Below, piece by piece: positions 52,789 through 64,000 of a DNA stretch of 64,000 nucleotides. Positions within the stretch are counted from its first letter, which is position 1. Each line of letters opens with the position of its first letter. The notes beneath the pieces were generated by a model, which had not been told where the DNA came from, did no database searches, and was given only the letters and a program-made list of their open reading frames with translations. The position numbers were made by a program, and so were the translations under genes. Source of the DNA: Cellulosimicrobium cellulans. GTDB lineage: Bacteria; Actinomycetota; Actinomycetes; Actinomycetales; Cellulomonadaceae. The stretch lies in the NCBI RefSeq assembly GCF_016907755.1, contig NZ_JAFBCN010000001.1, positions 2,852,001-2,916,000 on the forward strand. Reading direction: 5' to 3'.

Positions 52789-52825
52789 ACCGACGGCCCC
52801 GGGATCCGCTCCCGGGGCCGTCGGT
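52789..52825. terminator. Hairpin between tpiA and secG
   Basis: ACCGACGGCCCCGGGA (52789-52804) and its exact complement (52810-52825) around TCCGC, 18 bp after the tpiA stop. It probably ends the gap-pgk-tpiA message; secG then relies on readthrough or its own promoter in 52637-52788. Confidence 0.75.
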
Positions 52826-52843
52826 ACGAGGGTCTCGCGGAGG

Positions 52844-53641
52844 TCAGGCCCCGGTCGCGTGCGACTGGTAGCGCGCGATCTTGGCGAACTCCTCGGGGTC
52901 GAGGCTCGCGCCGCCGACGAGCGCGCCGTCGACGTCGGGCTGCGCCATGATCGCGGCGACGTTGGACGACTTCACCGAGCCGCCGTACAGGATGCGCGTC
53001 GCGTCCGCGAGGTCCGCGTCGTACAGGTCGCCCAGGGCACCGCGGATCGCACCGCAGACCTCCTGCGCGTCCTCCGGCGTCGCGACCTCGCCTGTGCCGA
53101 TGGCCCAGACGGGCTCGTACGCGATGACGAGCGTCGCGAGCTGCGCTGCCGGGATGCCCGCGAGGGCGCCCTCGACCTGAGCCAGCGTGTAGGAGATCTG
53201 CTCGCCGGCCTTGCGGACGTCGAGGCCCTCGCCCACGCACAGGATCGGGGCGACGCCCTGACCCACGGCGGCCACGATCTTCTCGTTGACCTGCGCGTCC
53301 GTCTCGGCGTGATACTGCCGGCGCTCGGAGTGGCCGATCGCGACGTAGCTCACGCCGAGCTTGGCGAGCATCGTCGCCGAGATCTCGCCCGTGTAGGCGC
53401 CCTCGGTGTGCGCGGACACGTCCTGCGCGCCGTACTTCAGCTCCAGCTTGTCCGCGTCGACGAGCGTCTGCACGGACCGGAGGTCGGTGAAGGGCGGCAG
53501 CACGGCGACCTCGACGGCCGCGTAGTCGTGCTTCGCGTCCTTGAGGGTCCACGCGAGCTTCTGCACGGTGTGGGTCGCCTGGTGGTGGTCCAGGTTCATC
53601 TTCCAGTTGCCCGCCATGAGCGGGGTACGGCTGTTCGCCAC
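52844..53641 (-). CDS. tpiA: Triose-phosphate isomerase
   Basis: A 265-residue TIM barrel: AGNWKMNL (Asn/Lys substrate loop), catalytic His in [10 protein letters not shown], catalytic Glu in [13 protein letters not shown], phosphate loop [11 protein letters not shown] and GALVGGASL. It interconverts DHAP and G3P. The start GTG at 53641 follows AAGAAGGA. 83 bp after pgk with a hairpin between. Confidence 0.97.
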   Translation of the reverse strand: MANSRTPLMAGNWKMNLDHHQATHTVQKLAWTLKDAKHDYAAVEVAVLPPFTDLRSVQTLVDADKLELKYGAQDVSAHTEGAYTGEISATMLAKLGVSYVAIGHSERRQYHAETDAQVNEKIVAAVGQGVAPILCVGEGLDVRKAGEQISYTLAQVEGALAGIPAAQLATLVIAYEPVWAIGTGEVATPEDAQEVCGAIRGALGDLYDADLADATRILYGGSVKSSNVAAIMAQPDVDGALVGGASLDPEEFAKIARYQSHATGA

Positions 53642-53666
53642 GGTCCTTCTTCTCTCTGTGGGGGTC

Positions 53667-53700
53667 GCACCGCCCGCGCACGACAGGCCGCGGGCGGTGC
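53667..53700. terminator. Hairpin between pgk and tpiA
   Basis: GCACCGCCCGCG (53667-53678) pairs with CGCGGGCGGTGC (53689-53700) over a 10-nt loop, 24 bp after the pgk stop. It is likely a partial terminator within the glycolytic cluster. Confidence 0.55.
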
Positions 53701-53724
53701 GTGAGGATGGTTCGGGAGGGGCGC

Positions 53725-54924
53725 TCAGCCCTCGAGGACGGAGATCCCCGGCAGGTCCTTGCCCTCGAGGAACTCGAGGCTCGCGCCACCACCGGTCGAG
53801 ATGTGGCTGAAGCCCGCCTCGTCGAAGCCGAGGATGCGGACCGCCGCCGCCGAGTCGCCGCCGCCGACGATCGTGAACGCGCCGTTCGCGGTCGCGTCGA
53901 CGAGCGCCTTGGCCACGGCACGCGTGCCGCCCGAGAACGCCTCGAACTCGAACACGCCCGCGGGGCCGTTCCACACGACCGTCTTCGCGTCGACGATCTT
54001 GCTCGCGAAGAGCTGCGCCGACTCGGGGCCGATGTCGAGGCCGATCTTGTCCGCGGGGATCGCGTCCGCGGCGACGACCTCGTGCGGGGAGTCCGCGGCG
54101 AACGCGTCCGCCACGACGATGTCGGTCGGCAGGACGATCTCGACGCCGTTCTTCTCCGCGTCCGCGAGGTAGCCCTTGACCGTGTCGATCTGGTCCTCCT
54201 CGAGGAGGGACTTGCCGACGCCGTAGCCCTTGGCCGCGAGGAACGTGAACACCATGCCGCCGCCGATGAGCAGGCGGTCCGCCTTGGTGAGCAGGTTCGC
54301 GATGACGCCGAGCTTGTCCGAGACCTTGGAGCCGCCGAGCACGACCGCGTACGGGCGGGCCGGGTCCTCCGTCGCCTTGCGCAGCGAGTCGACCTCCTTG
54401 AGGACGAGCTCGCCCACCGCGGACGGGAGCACCTGGGCGACGTCGTAGACCGACGCCTGCTTGCGGTGCACGACGCCGAAGCCGTCCGAGACGAAGACGT
54501 CCGCGAGCTGCGCGAGGTCGCGTGCGAGCGACTGGCGCTCCGCGTCGTCCTTGGACGTCTCGCGCGGGTCGAACCGGATGTTCTCCAGCAGCGCGACCTC
54601 GCCGTCGCCGAGGGCGGCGACGGTCTCGCGGGCCGAGTCGCCGACGACGTCCTGCGCGAGGTGCACCGGCACGCCGAGCAACTCGCCCAGGCGGGCCGCG
54701 ACGGGCGCGAGCGAGTACTTCGCGTCCGGCTCGCCCTTGGGGCGACCCAGGTGCGCGGTGACGATCACCTTCGCGCCGGCGTCGGTGAGCTTCTTCAGCG
54801 TCGGCAGCGCCGCGCGGATGCGGCCGTCGTCCGTGATGGTCGTCCCGTCGAGCGGGACGTTGAAGTCGGAGCGGACGAGGACGCGCTTGCCGCGCAGGTC
54901 GCCCAGGGAGTCGATGGTGTTCAT
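53725..54924 (-). CDS. pgk: Phosphoglycerate kinase
   Basis: A 399-residue kinase: [12 protein letters not shown] (substrate loop), [23 protein letters not shown], the nucleotide site [14 protein letters not shown] and GGGDSAAAV, with WNGPAGVFE in the C-domain. It makes ATP from 1,3-bisphosphoglycerate. The start ATG at 54924 follows TAGGAG. Downstream of gap (158-bp gap) in the conserved glycolytic order. Confidence 0.97.
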   Translation of the reverse strand: MNTIDSLGDLRGKRVLVRSDFNVPLDGTTITDDGRIRAALPTLKKLTDAGAKVIVTAHLGRPKGEPDAKYSLAPVAARLGELLGVPVHLAQDVVGDSARETVAALGDGEVALLENIRFDPRETSKDDAERQSLARDLAQLADVFVSDGFGVVHRKQASVYDVAQVLPSAVGELVLKEVDSLRKATEDPARPYAVVLGGSKVSDKLGVIANLLTKADRLLIGGGMVFTFLAAKGYGVGKSLLEEDQIDTVKGYLADAEKNGVEIVLPTDIVVADAFAADSPHEVVAADAIPADKIGLDIGPESAQLFASKIVDAKTVVWNGPAGVFEFEAFSGGTRAVAKALVDATANGAFTIVGGGDSAAAVRILGFDEAGFSHISTGGGASLEFLEGKDLPGISVLEG

Positions 54925-55082
54925 GCGGTCTCCTACGGTTCGGTCGCCGTCGTACGGGGCGCCTGCCGAGGACCGGCCGGGCCCGCACATGAGGACGTCC
55001 GCGTGCGCGTCACCGGGCGGTGCCGGGACGCGCACGCGGACGCATGGTTGCTACGCAGGGTCGTGCTGCGTCAGCAGGTGGC

Positions 55083-56438
<1,356 letters not shown>

Positions 56439-57419
56439 TCAGAGGTCGAGCAGCTCCGGGCTCAGGCCCGCCTCCGTGTCGGGGATGCCGAGCTCGGCCG
56501 CGCGCTTGTCCGCCGTGGAGAGCAGGCGCCGGATGCGGCCCGCGACGGCGTCCTTGGTGAGCGGCGGGTCCGCGAGCTGCCCCAGCTCCTCGAGCGACGC
56601 CTGCTTGTGGGCGAGCCGGAGCTCGCCGGCCTCGCGCAGGTGGTCGGGCAGGTCGGGGCCGAGGATCTCGAAGGCCCGCTCGACGCGCGCTCCTGCCGCG
56701 ACCGCGGCCCGGGCCGACCGACGCAGGTTCGCGTCGTCGAAGTTCGCGAGCCGGTTCGCGGTGCCGCGCACCTCGCGCCGGGCCCGCCGCTCCTCCCAGA
56801 CCAGCACCGCCTCGTGCGCGCCCAGGCGCGTGAGGAGCGCGCTGATCGCGTCGCCGTCCCGGATCACGACGCGGTCGACGCCGCGCACCTCGCGGGACTT
56901 CGCGGAGACGCCGAGCCGGCGCGCCGCACCCACGAGCGCGAGCGCGGCCTCGGGCCCGGGGCACGTGATCTCGAGCGCCGACGACCGGCCCGGCTCGGTG
57001 AGCGACCCGTGCGCCAGGAACGCGCCGCGCCACGCCGCCTCGGCCTCCTCCACCCCGCCGGAGACGACCTGCGGCGGAAGCCCTCGCACGGGCCGCCCGC
57101 GCTGGTCCAGGAGGCCCGTCTGGCGGGCCAGCGACTCGCCGTCGCGCACGACGCGCACGACGTACCGGCTGCTCTTGCGCAGCCCGCCCGCCGACACGAC
57201 GATCAGCTCGCTCGTGTGCCCGTAGACGTCCGCGATGGTCTCGCGCAGGCGGCGCGCCGCGATCGCCGTGTCGAGCTCGGCCTCGATGACGACGCGGCCC
57301 GAGATGAGGTGCAGCCCGCCCGAGAAGCGGAGCATCGCCGAGACCTCCGCCTTGCGGCACGAGGTCTTGTCCACCCGCAGTCGAGCCAGCTCGTCCTTCA
57401 CCTGTGCCGTGAGCGCCAT
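56439..57419 (-). CDS. whiA: DNA-binding protein WhiA
   Basis: A 326-residue WhiA: two LAGLIDADG-derived lobes ([19 protein letters not shown], then [18 protein letters not shown]) lacking the endonuclease acids, and a C-terminal HTH ([32 protein letters not shown]). It is a sporulation/division regulator in actinobacteria. The start ATG at 57419 with AGGA nine bases upstream is preferred over ATG 57428. Normal length. Third in the uvrC-rapZ-yvcK-whiA row. Confidence 0.95.
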   Translation of the reverse strand: MALTAQVKDELARLRVDKTSCRKAEVSAMLRFSGGLHLISGRVVIEAELDTAIAARRLRETIADVYGHTSELIVVSAGGLRKSSRYVVRVVRDGESLARQTGLLDQRGRPVRGLPPQVVSGGVEEAEAAWRGAFLAHGSLTEPGRSSALEITCPGPEAALALVGAARRLGVSAKSREVRGVDRVVIRDGDAISALLTRLGAHEAVLVWEERRARREVRGTANRLANFDDANLRRSARAAVAAGARVERAFEILGPDLPDHLREAGELRLAHKQASLEELGQLADPPLTKDAVAGRIRRLLSTADKRAAELGIPDTEAGLSPELLDL

Positions 57420-57502
57420 GCGGGACATCCTGCCACCGATGCCGACGCGTCGCGGCGGCGGACCGGGCGCCCCGAGCACCACCCGGTGGGTCGGTGCGCG
57501 GC

Positions 57503-58468
57503 TCAGCGGGCGGGCGAGCCGACGTCGCCGAGGAAGTCGTCGAACACGTCCCGGTACGCCGCCGCCAGGCGCAGCGCGTCGTGCCGCGGGGTGCCGTCCC
57601 CGCGGCGCACCTGCCGCAGGAGGAGGCGCGCCCCCATGCTCGCGGACGCCTCTGCGAGCTGCTCCGTGTCCTCGACGGCGGACGGGTCCGCGACGACGGC
57701 GTCGATCCGGAGACCGGGTGCGTGCTTGTGCAGCGCCTCCAGGTGATCCGTCGCCGACAGCCCGTAGGTCTCCCCCGTCTCGCTCGACAGGTTGAGCGTC
57801 ACGCAGCGCCGCGCGGACGTCTCGTGCAGGGCGCGCGCGAGCTCGGGCACGAGCAGGTGCGGCATCACCGACGAGAACCACGACCCCGGGCCGAGCACGA
57901 CCCAGTCCGCCTCCTCGACCGCCTGGACCGCCTCGGCGCAGGCCGGCGGGTCCGCCGGGACGAGCCGGAGCTGTTCGATGCGGCCGTGGGTCACCGCGAC
58001 GTGGCTCTGCCCGACGACCGTGTCCAGCCGGTCGCCCGTCCGCACGTCGGCCTCGATCCCGAGCGGGACCGCCGCCATGGGCAGCACGCGCCCACGCGCG
58101 CCGAGGAGCTTGCCCACCCAGTCGAGCCCGGCGACCGGGTCGTCGAGCAGCTCCCACAGCGCGACGATGAGCAGGTTGCCCACCGCGTGGTTGTCGAGGT
58201 CCCCCTCCGACGTGAACCGGTGCTGGAGGAGCGCGCTCCACGTGCGACCCCACTCCGAGTCGTCGCACAGGGCGGCGAGCGCCATGCGCAGGTCGCCCGG
58301 GGGCAGCACGCCGAGCTCGGCGCGCAGGCGTCCGGACGAGCCGCCGTCGTCGGCCACCGTCACGACGGCGGTGAGCCGGTCGGACATGAGGCGCAGCGCG
58401 GACAGGCTCGCGGACAGGCCGTGGCCGCCGCCCAGGGCGACGACGGCGGGGTTGCGCTGGGCGACCAC
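57503..58468 (-). CDS. yvcK: YvcK/CofD-like gluconeogenesis factor
   Basis: A 321-residue Yvc[18 protein letters not shown] (UDP-sugar binding), [14 protein letters not shown], and [16 protein letters not shown]. In Gram-positives it binds UDP-GlcNAc and links central carbon status to cell-wall synthesis. The start GTG at 58468 uses AAGGAG located in the last codons of rapZ, 3 bp gap. Lacks metal-lactate transferase features of true CofD. Confidence 0.94.
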   Translation of the reverse strand: MVAQRNPAVVALGGGHGLSASLSALRLMSDRLTAVVTVADDGGSSGRLRAELGVLPPGDLRMALAALCDDSEWGRTWSALLQHRFTSEGDLDNHAVGNLLIVALWELLDDPVAGLDWVGKLLGARGRVLPMAAVPLGIEADVRTGDRLDTVVGQSHVAVTHGRIEQLRLVPADPPACAEAVQAVEEADWVVLGPGSWFSSVMPHLLVPELARALHETSARRCVTLNLSSETGETYGLSATDHLEALHKHAPGLRIDAVVADPSAVEDTEQLAEASASMGARLLLRQVRRGDGTPRHDALRLAAAYRDVFDDFLGDVGSPAR

Positions 58469-58471
58469 CGA

Positions 58472-59458
58472 TCACTCCTTGCCGAGGTCGCGGGCGGTGA
58501 CGATGACGCGCTGACCCTGCGCGCGCAGGCGCGCGGCGATCGCCTCGCTGATCGCGACGGAGCGGTGCTTGCCCCCGGTGCAGCCGACGGCGATCGTCAC
58601 GTAGCGCTTCTCCTCCCCCAGGTAGCCGGCCAGGACCGGCTCCAGGGCGCTCACGTACCGGTCGACGAACTCCAGCGCGCCGGGGCGACCCAGCACGTAG
58701 TCGCGCACCGGTGCGTCGCGCCCGGTGAGGTGCCGCAGCTCGGTGATCCAGTACGGGTTCGCGAGGAACCGCACGTCGACCACGTGGTCGGCGTCGAGCG
58801 GCAGCCCGTACTTGAACCCGAACGAGACGACGTTGATGCGCAGGGTCTCCGGCGTGCCGTCGGCGACGGCGGCGCGAACCTCGCGTGCGAGGTCGTGCAC
58901 GGTGAGCTCGGACGTGTCGATGACGACGTCGGAGCGCTCCTCGAGGCTCGCGAGCAGGCGCCGCTCCTCTGCCAGGCCGTCGAGGATGCGCCCCTCCCCC
59001 TGCAGCGGGTGCGGGCGCCGGACCTGCTCGTACCGGCGCACGAGCACCTCGTCGGACGCGTCGAGGAACAGGATGCGGTAGAACACCCCGCTCTGGCGGA
59101 GGTGGTCGAGCACCTCGACGAGGTCGGTGAAGAACTCGCGGCCGCGCACGTCGACGACCGCCGCGATGCGCTCGAGCGCCGATCCCGACCGCGTCATGAG
59201 GTCCACGAGCGGGACGATCATGCGCGGCGGCAGGTTGTCGACGACGTACCAGTCGAGGTCCTCGAGCACGGCAGCGGCCCGGGTGCGCCCGGCGCCGGAC
59301 ATGCCCGTGATGATGAGCACCTCGGCCTCGCGCGGCTCCGGGGCGTGGGTCGCCGCCTCGATCGCGGGGATCCCGCTGGGGACCGTGGTCGGGGAGGGTT
59401 CCGGCACGCGGGCGGGCGGCCCTTGCGGGCTGAGGTCCGGGGTCGGCTCCGAGGTCAT
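58472..59458 (-). CDS. rapZ: RapZ/YvcJ nucleotide-binding protein
   Basis: A 328-residue P-loop protein: [19 protein letters not shown] (Walker A, about 50-68), [32 protein letters not shown], and the C-terminal [10 protein letters not shown] ligand-binding motif. It regulates glucosamine-6-phosphate metabolism in other bacteria. The start ATG at 59458 is assumed. GTG 59482, overlapping the uvrC stop (GTGA), is an equally possible coupled start adding eight residues. Confidence 0.93.
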   Translation of the reverse strand: MTSEPTPDLSPQGPPARVPEPSPTTVPSGIPAIEAATHAPEPREAEVLIITGMSGAGRTRAAAVLEDLDWYVVDNLPPRMIVPLVDLMTRSGSALERIAAVVDVRGREFFTDLVEVLDHLRQSGVFYRILFLDASDEVLVRRYEQVRRPHPLQGEGRILDGLAEERRLLASLEERSDVVIDTSELTVHDLAREVRAAVADGTPETLRINVVSFGFKYGLPLDADHVVDVRFLANPYWITELRHLTGRDAPVRDYVLGRPGALEFVDRYVSALEPVLAGYLGEEKRYVTIAVGCTGGKHRSVAISEAIAARLRAQGQRVIVTARDLGKE

Positions 59459-59478
59459 GGCACCAGCATGCCAGCCGC

Positions 59479-61656
59479 TCACGCCCGGGCCGCGGCCCCG
59501 TCGCCCACCGGAGTGTCCCGGGCGCCGCCGGTCGCCTCGTCCGGGCGCACCGCGGCACCCTCGGGCGCCGGTCCGACGGGGGCCGTGCCCGGGGACGGCT
59601 CGGCGGCGCCGCCCAGGGCGGCGACGACGGCGCGCGCCGTGCGCTCGCCCATGCCCCGCACGGTCGCGATCTCCTCGACGCTCGCGGCGCGCAGGCGCTT
59701 GAGCGAGCCGAAGTGCTTGAGGAGCGCGGTGCGACGCGCCGGACCGAGGCCCGGGACGTCGTCGAGCGCGGACGCGGTCATGCCCTTGCTGCGCTGCCTG
59801 CGGTGCTGGGCGATGGCGAACCGGTGCGCCTCGTCGCGCACGCGCTGGAGCAGGTAGAGGCCCTCCGACGAGCGCTGGAGGATCACCGGGTAGTCGTCCC
59901 CCGGGACCCACACCTCCTCGAGGCGCTTGGCGAGGCCGCACAGCGCGACGTCGTCGATCCCGAGGTCGGCCAGCGCCCGGGCGGCGGCGGCGACCTGCGG
60001 GGGGCCGCCGTCGACCACGACGAGGTTCGGCGGGTACGCGAACCGCGCGCGCCGGTCCACGGGGGCGTCGGCGTCGACCTCGCCGCTGCGCGGCACGTAG
60101 CCGGCCGCCTCCGCTGCCCGCTCAGCACGCCGGCCGGCCGCGTCGGAGCCGGTCGCCACGTCGTCGGCCTCGAGGTCCAGCTCGACCTCGCCCGAGCGCG
60201 CGCGGTCGGACAGGTAGCGCTTGAACCGGCGCGTGATGACCTCGTACATCGCCGCGGTGTCGTCCGCGGCCCCGTCCCCGTCGGGCCCGCGCACGGTGAA
60301 GTGGCGGTACTCGCTCTTGCGCGCGAGGCCGTCCTCGAACACGACCATCGACGCGACCTGGTACGTGCCCTGGTTGTGCGAGACGTCGTAGCACTCGATC
60401 CGCAGCGGGGCGGTGTCGAGGTCGAGCGCCTCCTGGATCTCGCGCAGCGCCTGGCTGCGCGTCGTGAGGTCGCCCGCGCGGCGCGTGCGGTGCAGGGCGA
60501 GCGCGTGCTCCGCGTTCGCGCGCACGGTGGCGGCGAGCTCCTTCTTGTCCCCGCGCTGCGGCACGCGGACGTCGACGCGCGCGCCCCGCAGGCCCGAGAG
60601 CCACGTCGTGACCTGCGCGGTGTCCGGCGGCAGGACGGGGACGAGCACCTCGCGCGGGACGACGTCGCGTGCGCCACCCCGGCCCTGGCCGGTCCCCGGG
60701 TCTGCCGCCGCCGCCTCCTCGGCCGCGCCGTAGACCTGCTGGAGGAGGTGCTCGACCAGCTCCGCGTCGGTCACGTCCTCGACCTTCTCGACGATCCAGC
60801 CGCGCTGGCCGCGGATCCGCCCACCGCGCACGTGGAACACCTGGACGGCCGCCTCGAGCTCGTCACCGACGAGCGCGAAGACGTCGGCGTCCGTGCCGTC
60901 ACCGAGGACCACCGCGTTCTTCTCGGTCGCGCGCTGGAGAGCGACGATGTCGTCGCGCAGGCGCGCCGCGGCCTCGTACTCCATCGCGGCGGCGGCCTCG
61001 TTCATCTTGCGCTCGATCCGGCGCACGAAGCGCTGCGTGTCGCCCGCCATGAAGTCGCAGAAGTCCTCGGCGAGCGCCCGGTGGTCCTCGGGCGTGATGC
61101 GCCCGACGCACGGTGCCGAGCACTTGTCGATGTACCCCAGGAGGCACGGCCGGCCCGTCTGGTGGGCGCGCTTGAACACGCCCGCCGAGCACGTGCGCAC
61201 GGGGAAGACGCGGAGCAGGAGGTCGAGCGTCTCGCGGATCGCCCACGCGTGCCCGTAGGGGCCGAAGTACCGGGTGCCGGGCCGCTTGGCGCCGCGCATG
61301 ACCTGGGCGCGGGGGAACTCCTCCCCCATCGTCACCGCGAGGTAGGGGTAGGACTTGTCGTCGCGGTACTTGACGTTGAACCGCGGGTCGAACTCCTTGA
61401 TCCACGAGTACTCGAGCGCGAGCGCCTCGACCTCGGTGCCCACGACGGTCCACTCGACCGACGCCGCGGTCGTCACCATCGTCTGCGTGCGGTGGTGCAG
61501 GTTCGCGACGTCCTGGAAGTAGTTCGACAGGCGCGCGCGCAGGTTCTTGGCCTTGCCGACGTAGATCACGCGCCCGTGGTCGTCGCGGAACCGGTAGACG
61601 CCTGGCGAGGTGGGGATCTCCCCCGGCGCCGGGCGGTACGTCGCGGGATCAGCCAT
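59479..61656 (-). CDS. uvrC: Excinuclease ABC subunit C
   Basis: A 725-residue UvrC: GIY-YIG nuclease at about 15-95 ([29 protein letters not shown] region), the Cys cluster near 150-175, UVR domain near 200-235, RNase H-like endonuclease domain ([21 protein letters not shown] and [16 protein letters not shown]), and the HhH tail ([21 protein letters not shown]). The C-terminal 45 residues are a Pro/Ala extension. It makes both incisions in nucleotide excision repair. The start ATG at 61656 follows TGGAG. Confidence 0.97.
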   Translation of the reverse strand: MADPATYRPAPGEIPTSPGVYRFRDDHGRVIYVGKAKNLRARLSNYFQDVANLHHRTQTMVTTAASVEWTVVGTEVEALALEYSWIKEFDPRFNVKYRDDKSYPYLAVTMGEEFPRAQVMRGAKRPGTRYFGPYGHAWAIRETLDLLLRVFPVRTCSAGVFKRAHQTGRPCLLGYIDKCSAPCVGRITPEDHRALAEDFCDFMAGDTQRFVRRIERKMNEAAAAMEYEAAARLRDDIVALQRATEKNAVVLGDGTDADVFALVGDELEAAVQVFHVRGGRIRGQRGWIVEKVEDVTDAELVEHLLQQVYGAAEEAAAADPGTGQGRGGARDVVPREVLVPVLPPDTAQVTTWLSGLRGARVDVRVPQRGDKKELAATVRANAEHALALHRTRRAGDLTTRSQALREIQEALDLDTAPLRIECYDVSHNQGTYQVASMVVFEDGLARKSEYRHFTVRGPDGDGAADDTAAMYEVITRRFKRYLSDRARSGEVELDLEADDVATGSDAAGRRAERAAEAAGYVPRSGEVDADAPVDRRARFAYPPNLVVVDGGPPQVAAAARALADLGIDDVALCGLAKRLEEVWVPGDDYPVILQRSSEGLYLLQRVRDEAHRFAIAQHRRQRSKGMTASALDDVPGLGPARRTALLKHFGSLKRLRAASVEEIATVRGMGERTARAVVAALGGAAEPSPGTAPVGPAPEGAAVRPDEATGGARDTPVGDGAAARA

Positions 61657-61770
61657 GTTCTCCACCCTAGGTCAGGCCACCGACGGTCGGGTGGCAGGCG
61701 ACGTCCGGGGCCGCGGCGGCCCCGCGAAGACGTGGTGTGACCTGCACCACCGCCCGCTAGGGTGGCGGCC

Positions 61771-62256
61771 ATGAGCGCACAGCACGGGTACGCCGCCACG
61801 GTCCGCTGGACGGGCGCGGGCGACAGGGGCACCGCCTCCTACACGGCCTACGGCCGGGACCACGACGTGCTCCTCGAGGGGAGGCCGCCGCTGCCCGGGT
61901 CCGCGGACCCGGCGTTCCGGGGCGACCCGACGCGCTACAGCCCCGAGGAGCTGTTCGTCGTGAGCCTCTCGCAGTGCCACATGCTGTGGTTCCTCCACCT
62001 CGCCGCGGCGGCGGGCGTCGTCGTGCGGGAGTACGTGGACGACGTCACCGGGACCATGCGCGTCGAGTCCGGCGGCGAGGGGCAGTTCACGGACGTCACG
62101 CTGCACCCCCGCGTCGTGGTCGACGACGGCCCGGGGACCGACGAGGGGTCGCTGGCCGCGCTCCACCAGCGCGCGCACGACCACTGCTTCATCGCGCGCT
62201 CGGTGAACTTCCGCGTGCTCGTCGAGCCTGCGCCCGCGCGGCGGGCGGCAGCCTGA
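61771..62256 (+). CDS. OsmC family peroxiredoxin-like protein
   Basis: A 161-residue OsmC-fold protein. The reactive Cys is in VVSLSQCHMLWFLHLAA (near 70). The second Cys (HDHCFIARSVN, near 144) completes the pair. An ATVRWTGAGDRG start and the GSADPAFRGDPTRYSPEEL loop fit the OsmC/YhfA-like group. Cytosolic thiol peroxidase activity is likely. The start ATG at 61771; AGGGTGGCGG precedes it. Only plus-strand gene between uvrC and uvrA. Confidence 0.9.
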   Translation: MSAQHGYAATVRWTGAGDRGTASYTAYGRDHDVLLEGRPPLPGSADPAFRGDPTRYSPEELFVVSLSQCHMLWFLHLAAAAGVVVREYVDDVTGTMRVESGGEGQFTDVTLHPRVVVDDGPGTDEGSLAALHQRAHDHCFIARSVNFRVLVEPAPARRAAA

Positions 62257-62280
62257 GCACTCCGTCCGTGGTCGTCGACG

Positions 62281-62315
62281 CCCGCGGTGACGGTCCGAGG
62301 ACGCGTCACCGCGGG
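62281..62315. terminator. Bidirectional terminator between osmC-like gene and uvrA
   Basis: CCCGCGGTGACG (62281-62292) pairs perfectly with CGTCACCGCGGG (62304-62315) over an 11-nt loop, in the gap between the convergent genes. Confidence 0.65.
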
Positions 62316-62359
62316 GTCGCCCGACGACGGCGCGCCGGGGCTCCCCCGCCGGGTCGCGG

Positions 62360-64000
<1,641 letters not shown>

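Overview
The window is a contiguous stretch of chromosome from a high-GC actinobacterium. The gene content (rbpA, whiA, a stand-alone SCO1664/DUF3090/MSMEG_4193 trio, the tkt-tal-zwf-opcA-pgl cluster with ctaB facing away, and uvrC-rapZ-yvcK-whiA-gap-pgk-tpiA-secG) is that of the Micrococcales. The very high GC, the frequent GTG starts and the many 4-bp start/stop overlaps suit the Cellulomonadaceae/Promicromonosporaceae (for example Cellulosimicrobium-like); the species assignment is inference. No prophage, insertion sequence, rRNA operon or CRISPR array was seen. One tRNA gene (Pro, GGG) is present.

Region 1 (1-24.3 kb) is an accessory zone of small regulator-plus-target modules. It holds a truncated trypsin-like protease without a signal peptide, two separate VOC-protein/WYL-regulator divergent pairs, a MmyB-type regulator facing an SDR, a TetR regulator facing a DHA2 exporter with a clear operator, the conserved SCO1664-DUF3090-phosphatase operon, a degenerate GyrB-like ATPase, a two-component system followed by a PAP2 phosphatase, a P1B-type metal ATPase behind an AT-rich leader, a GntR/MFS pair, a DUF899 protein, an AlkZ-like winged-helix protein, an alpha/beta hydrolase and a second MFS exporter.

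Region 2 (24.5-28.9 kb) codes for secreted proteins and is the most unusual part. A small cell-wall protein with one cohesin-like domain and an LASTG sortase motif is followed 71 bp later by a secreted amidase whose N-terminus is a two-loop dockerin-like domain. A strong hairpin and then a secreted SGNH hydrolase follow. I read the first two as a miniature cohesin-dockerin surface-display pair that is not part of a cellulosome.

Region 3 (29-32 kb) has a SUFU-domain protein, a hypothetical protein, and a MarR regulator facing a YczE-like membrane protein plus FMN reductase across two perfect 18-bp inverted repeats.

Region 4 (32-64 kb) is core genome. First comes a dense minus-strand block with overlapping genes: xerD, parA, scpA, scpB and rluB (chromosome segregation and rRNA modification), then aroH, cmk, plsC and an EamA transporter, then DUF1801, der and a membrane protein. 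Next are ctaB and the oxidative/non-oxidative pentose phosphate operon (tkt, tal, zwf, opcA, pgl, then an O-methyltransferase). After rbpA and secG come the lower-glycolysis genes tpiA, pgk and gap, then whiA, yvcK, rapZ and uvrC. An OsmC protein and the 3' part of uvrA close the window. Carbon flux (PPP and triose phosphates) and envelope/division control (YvcK, RapZ, WhiA) therefore sit side by side, as in related genomes.
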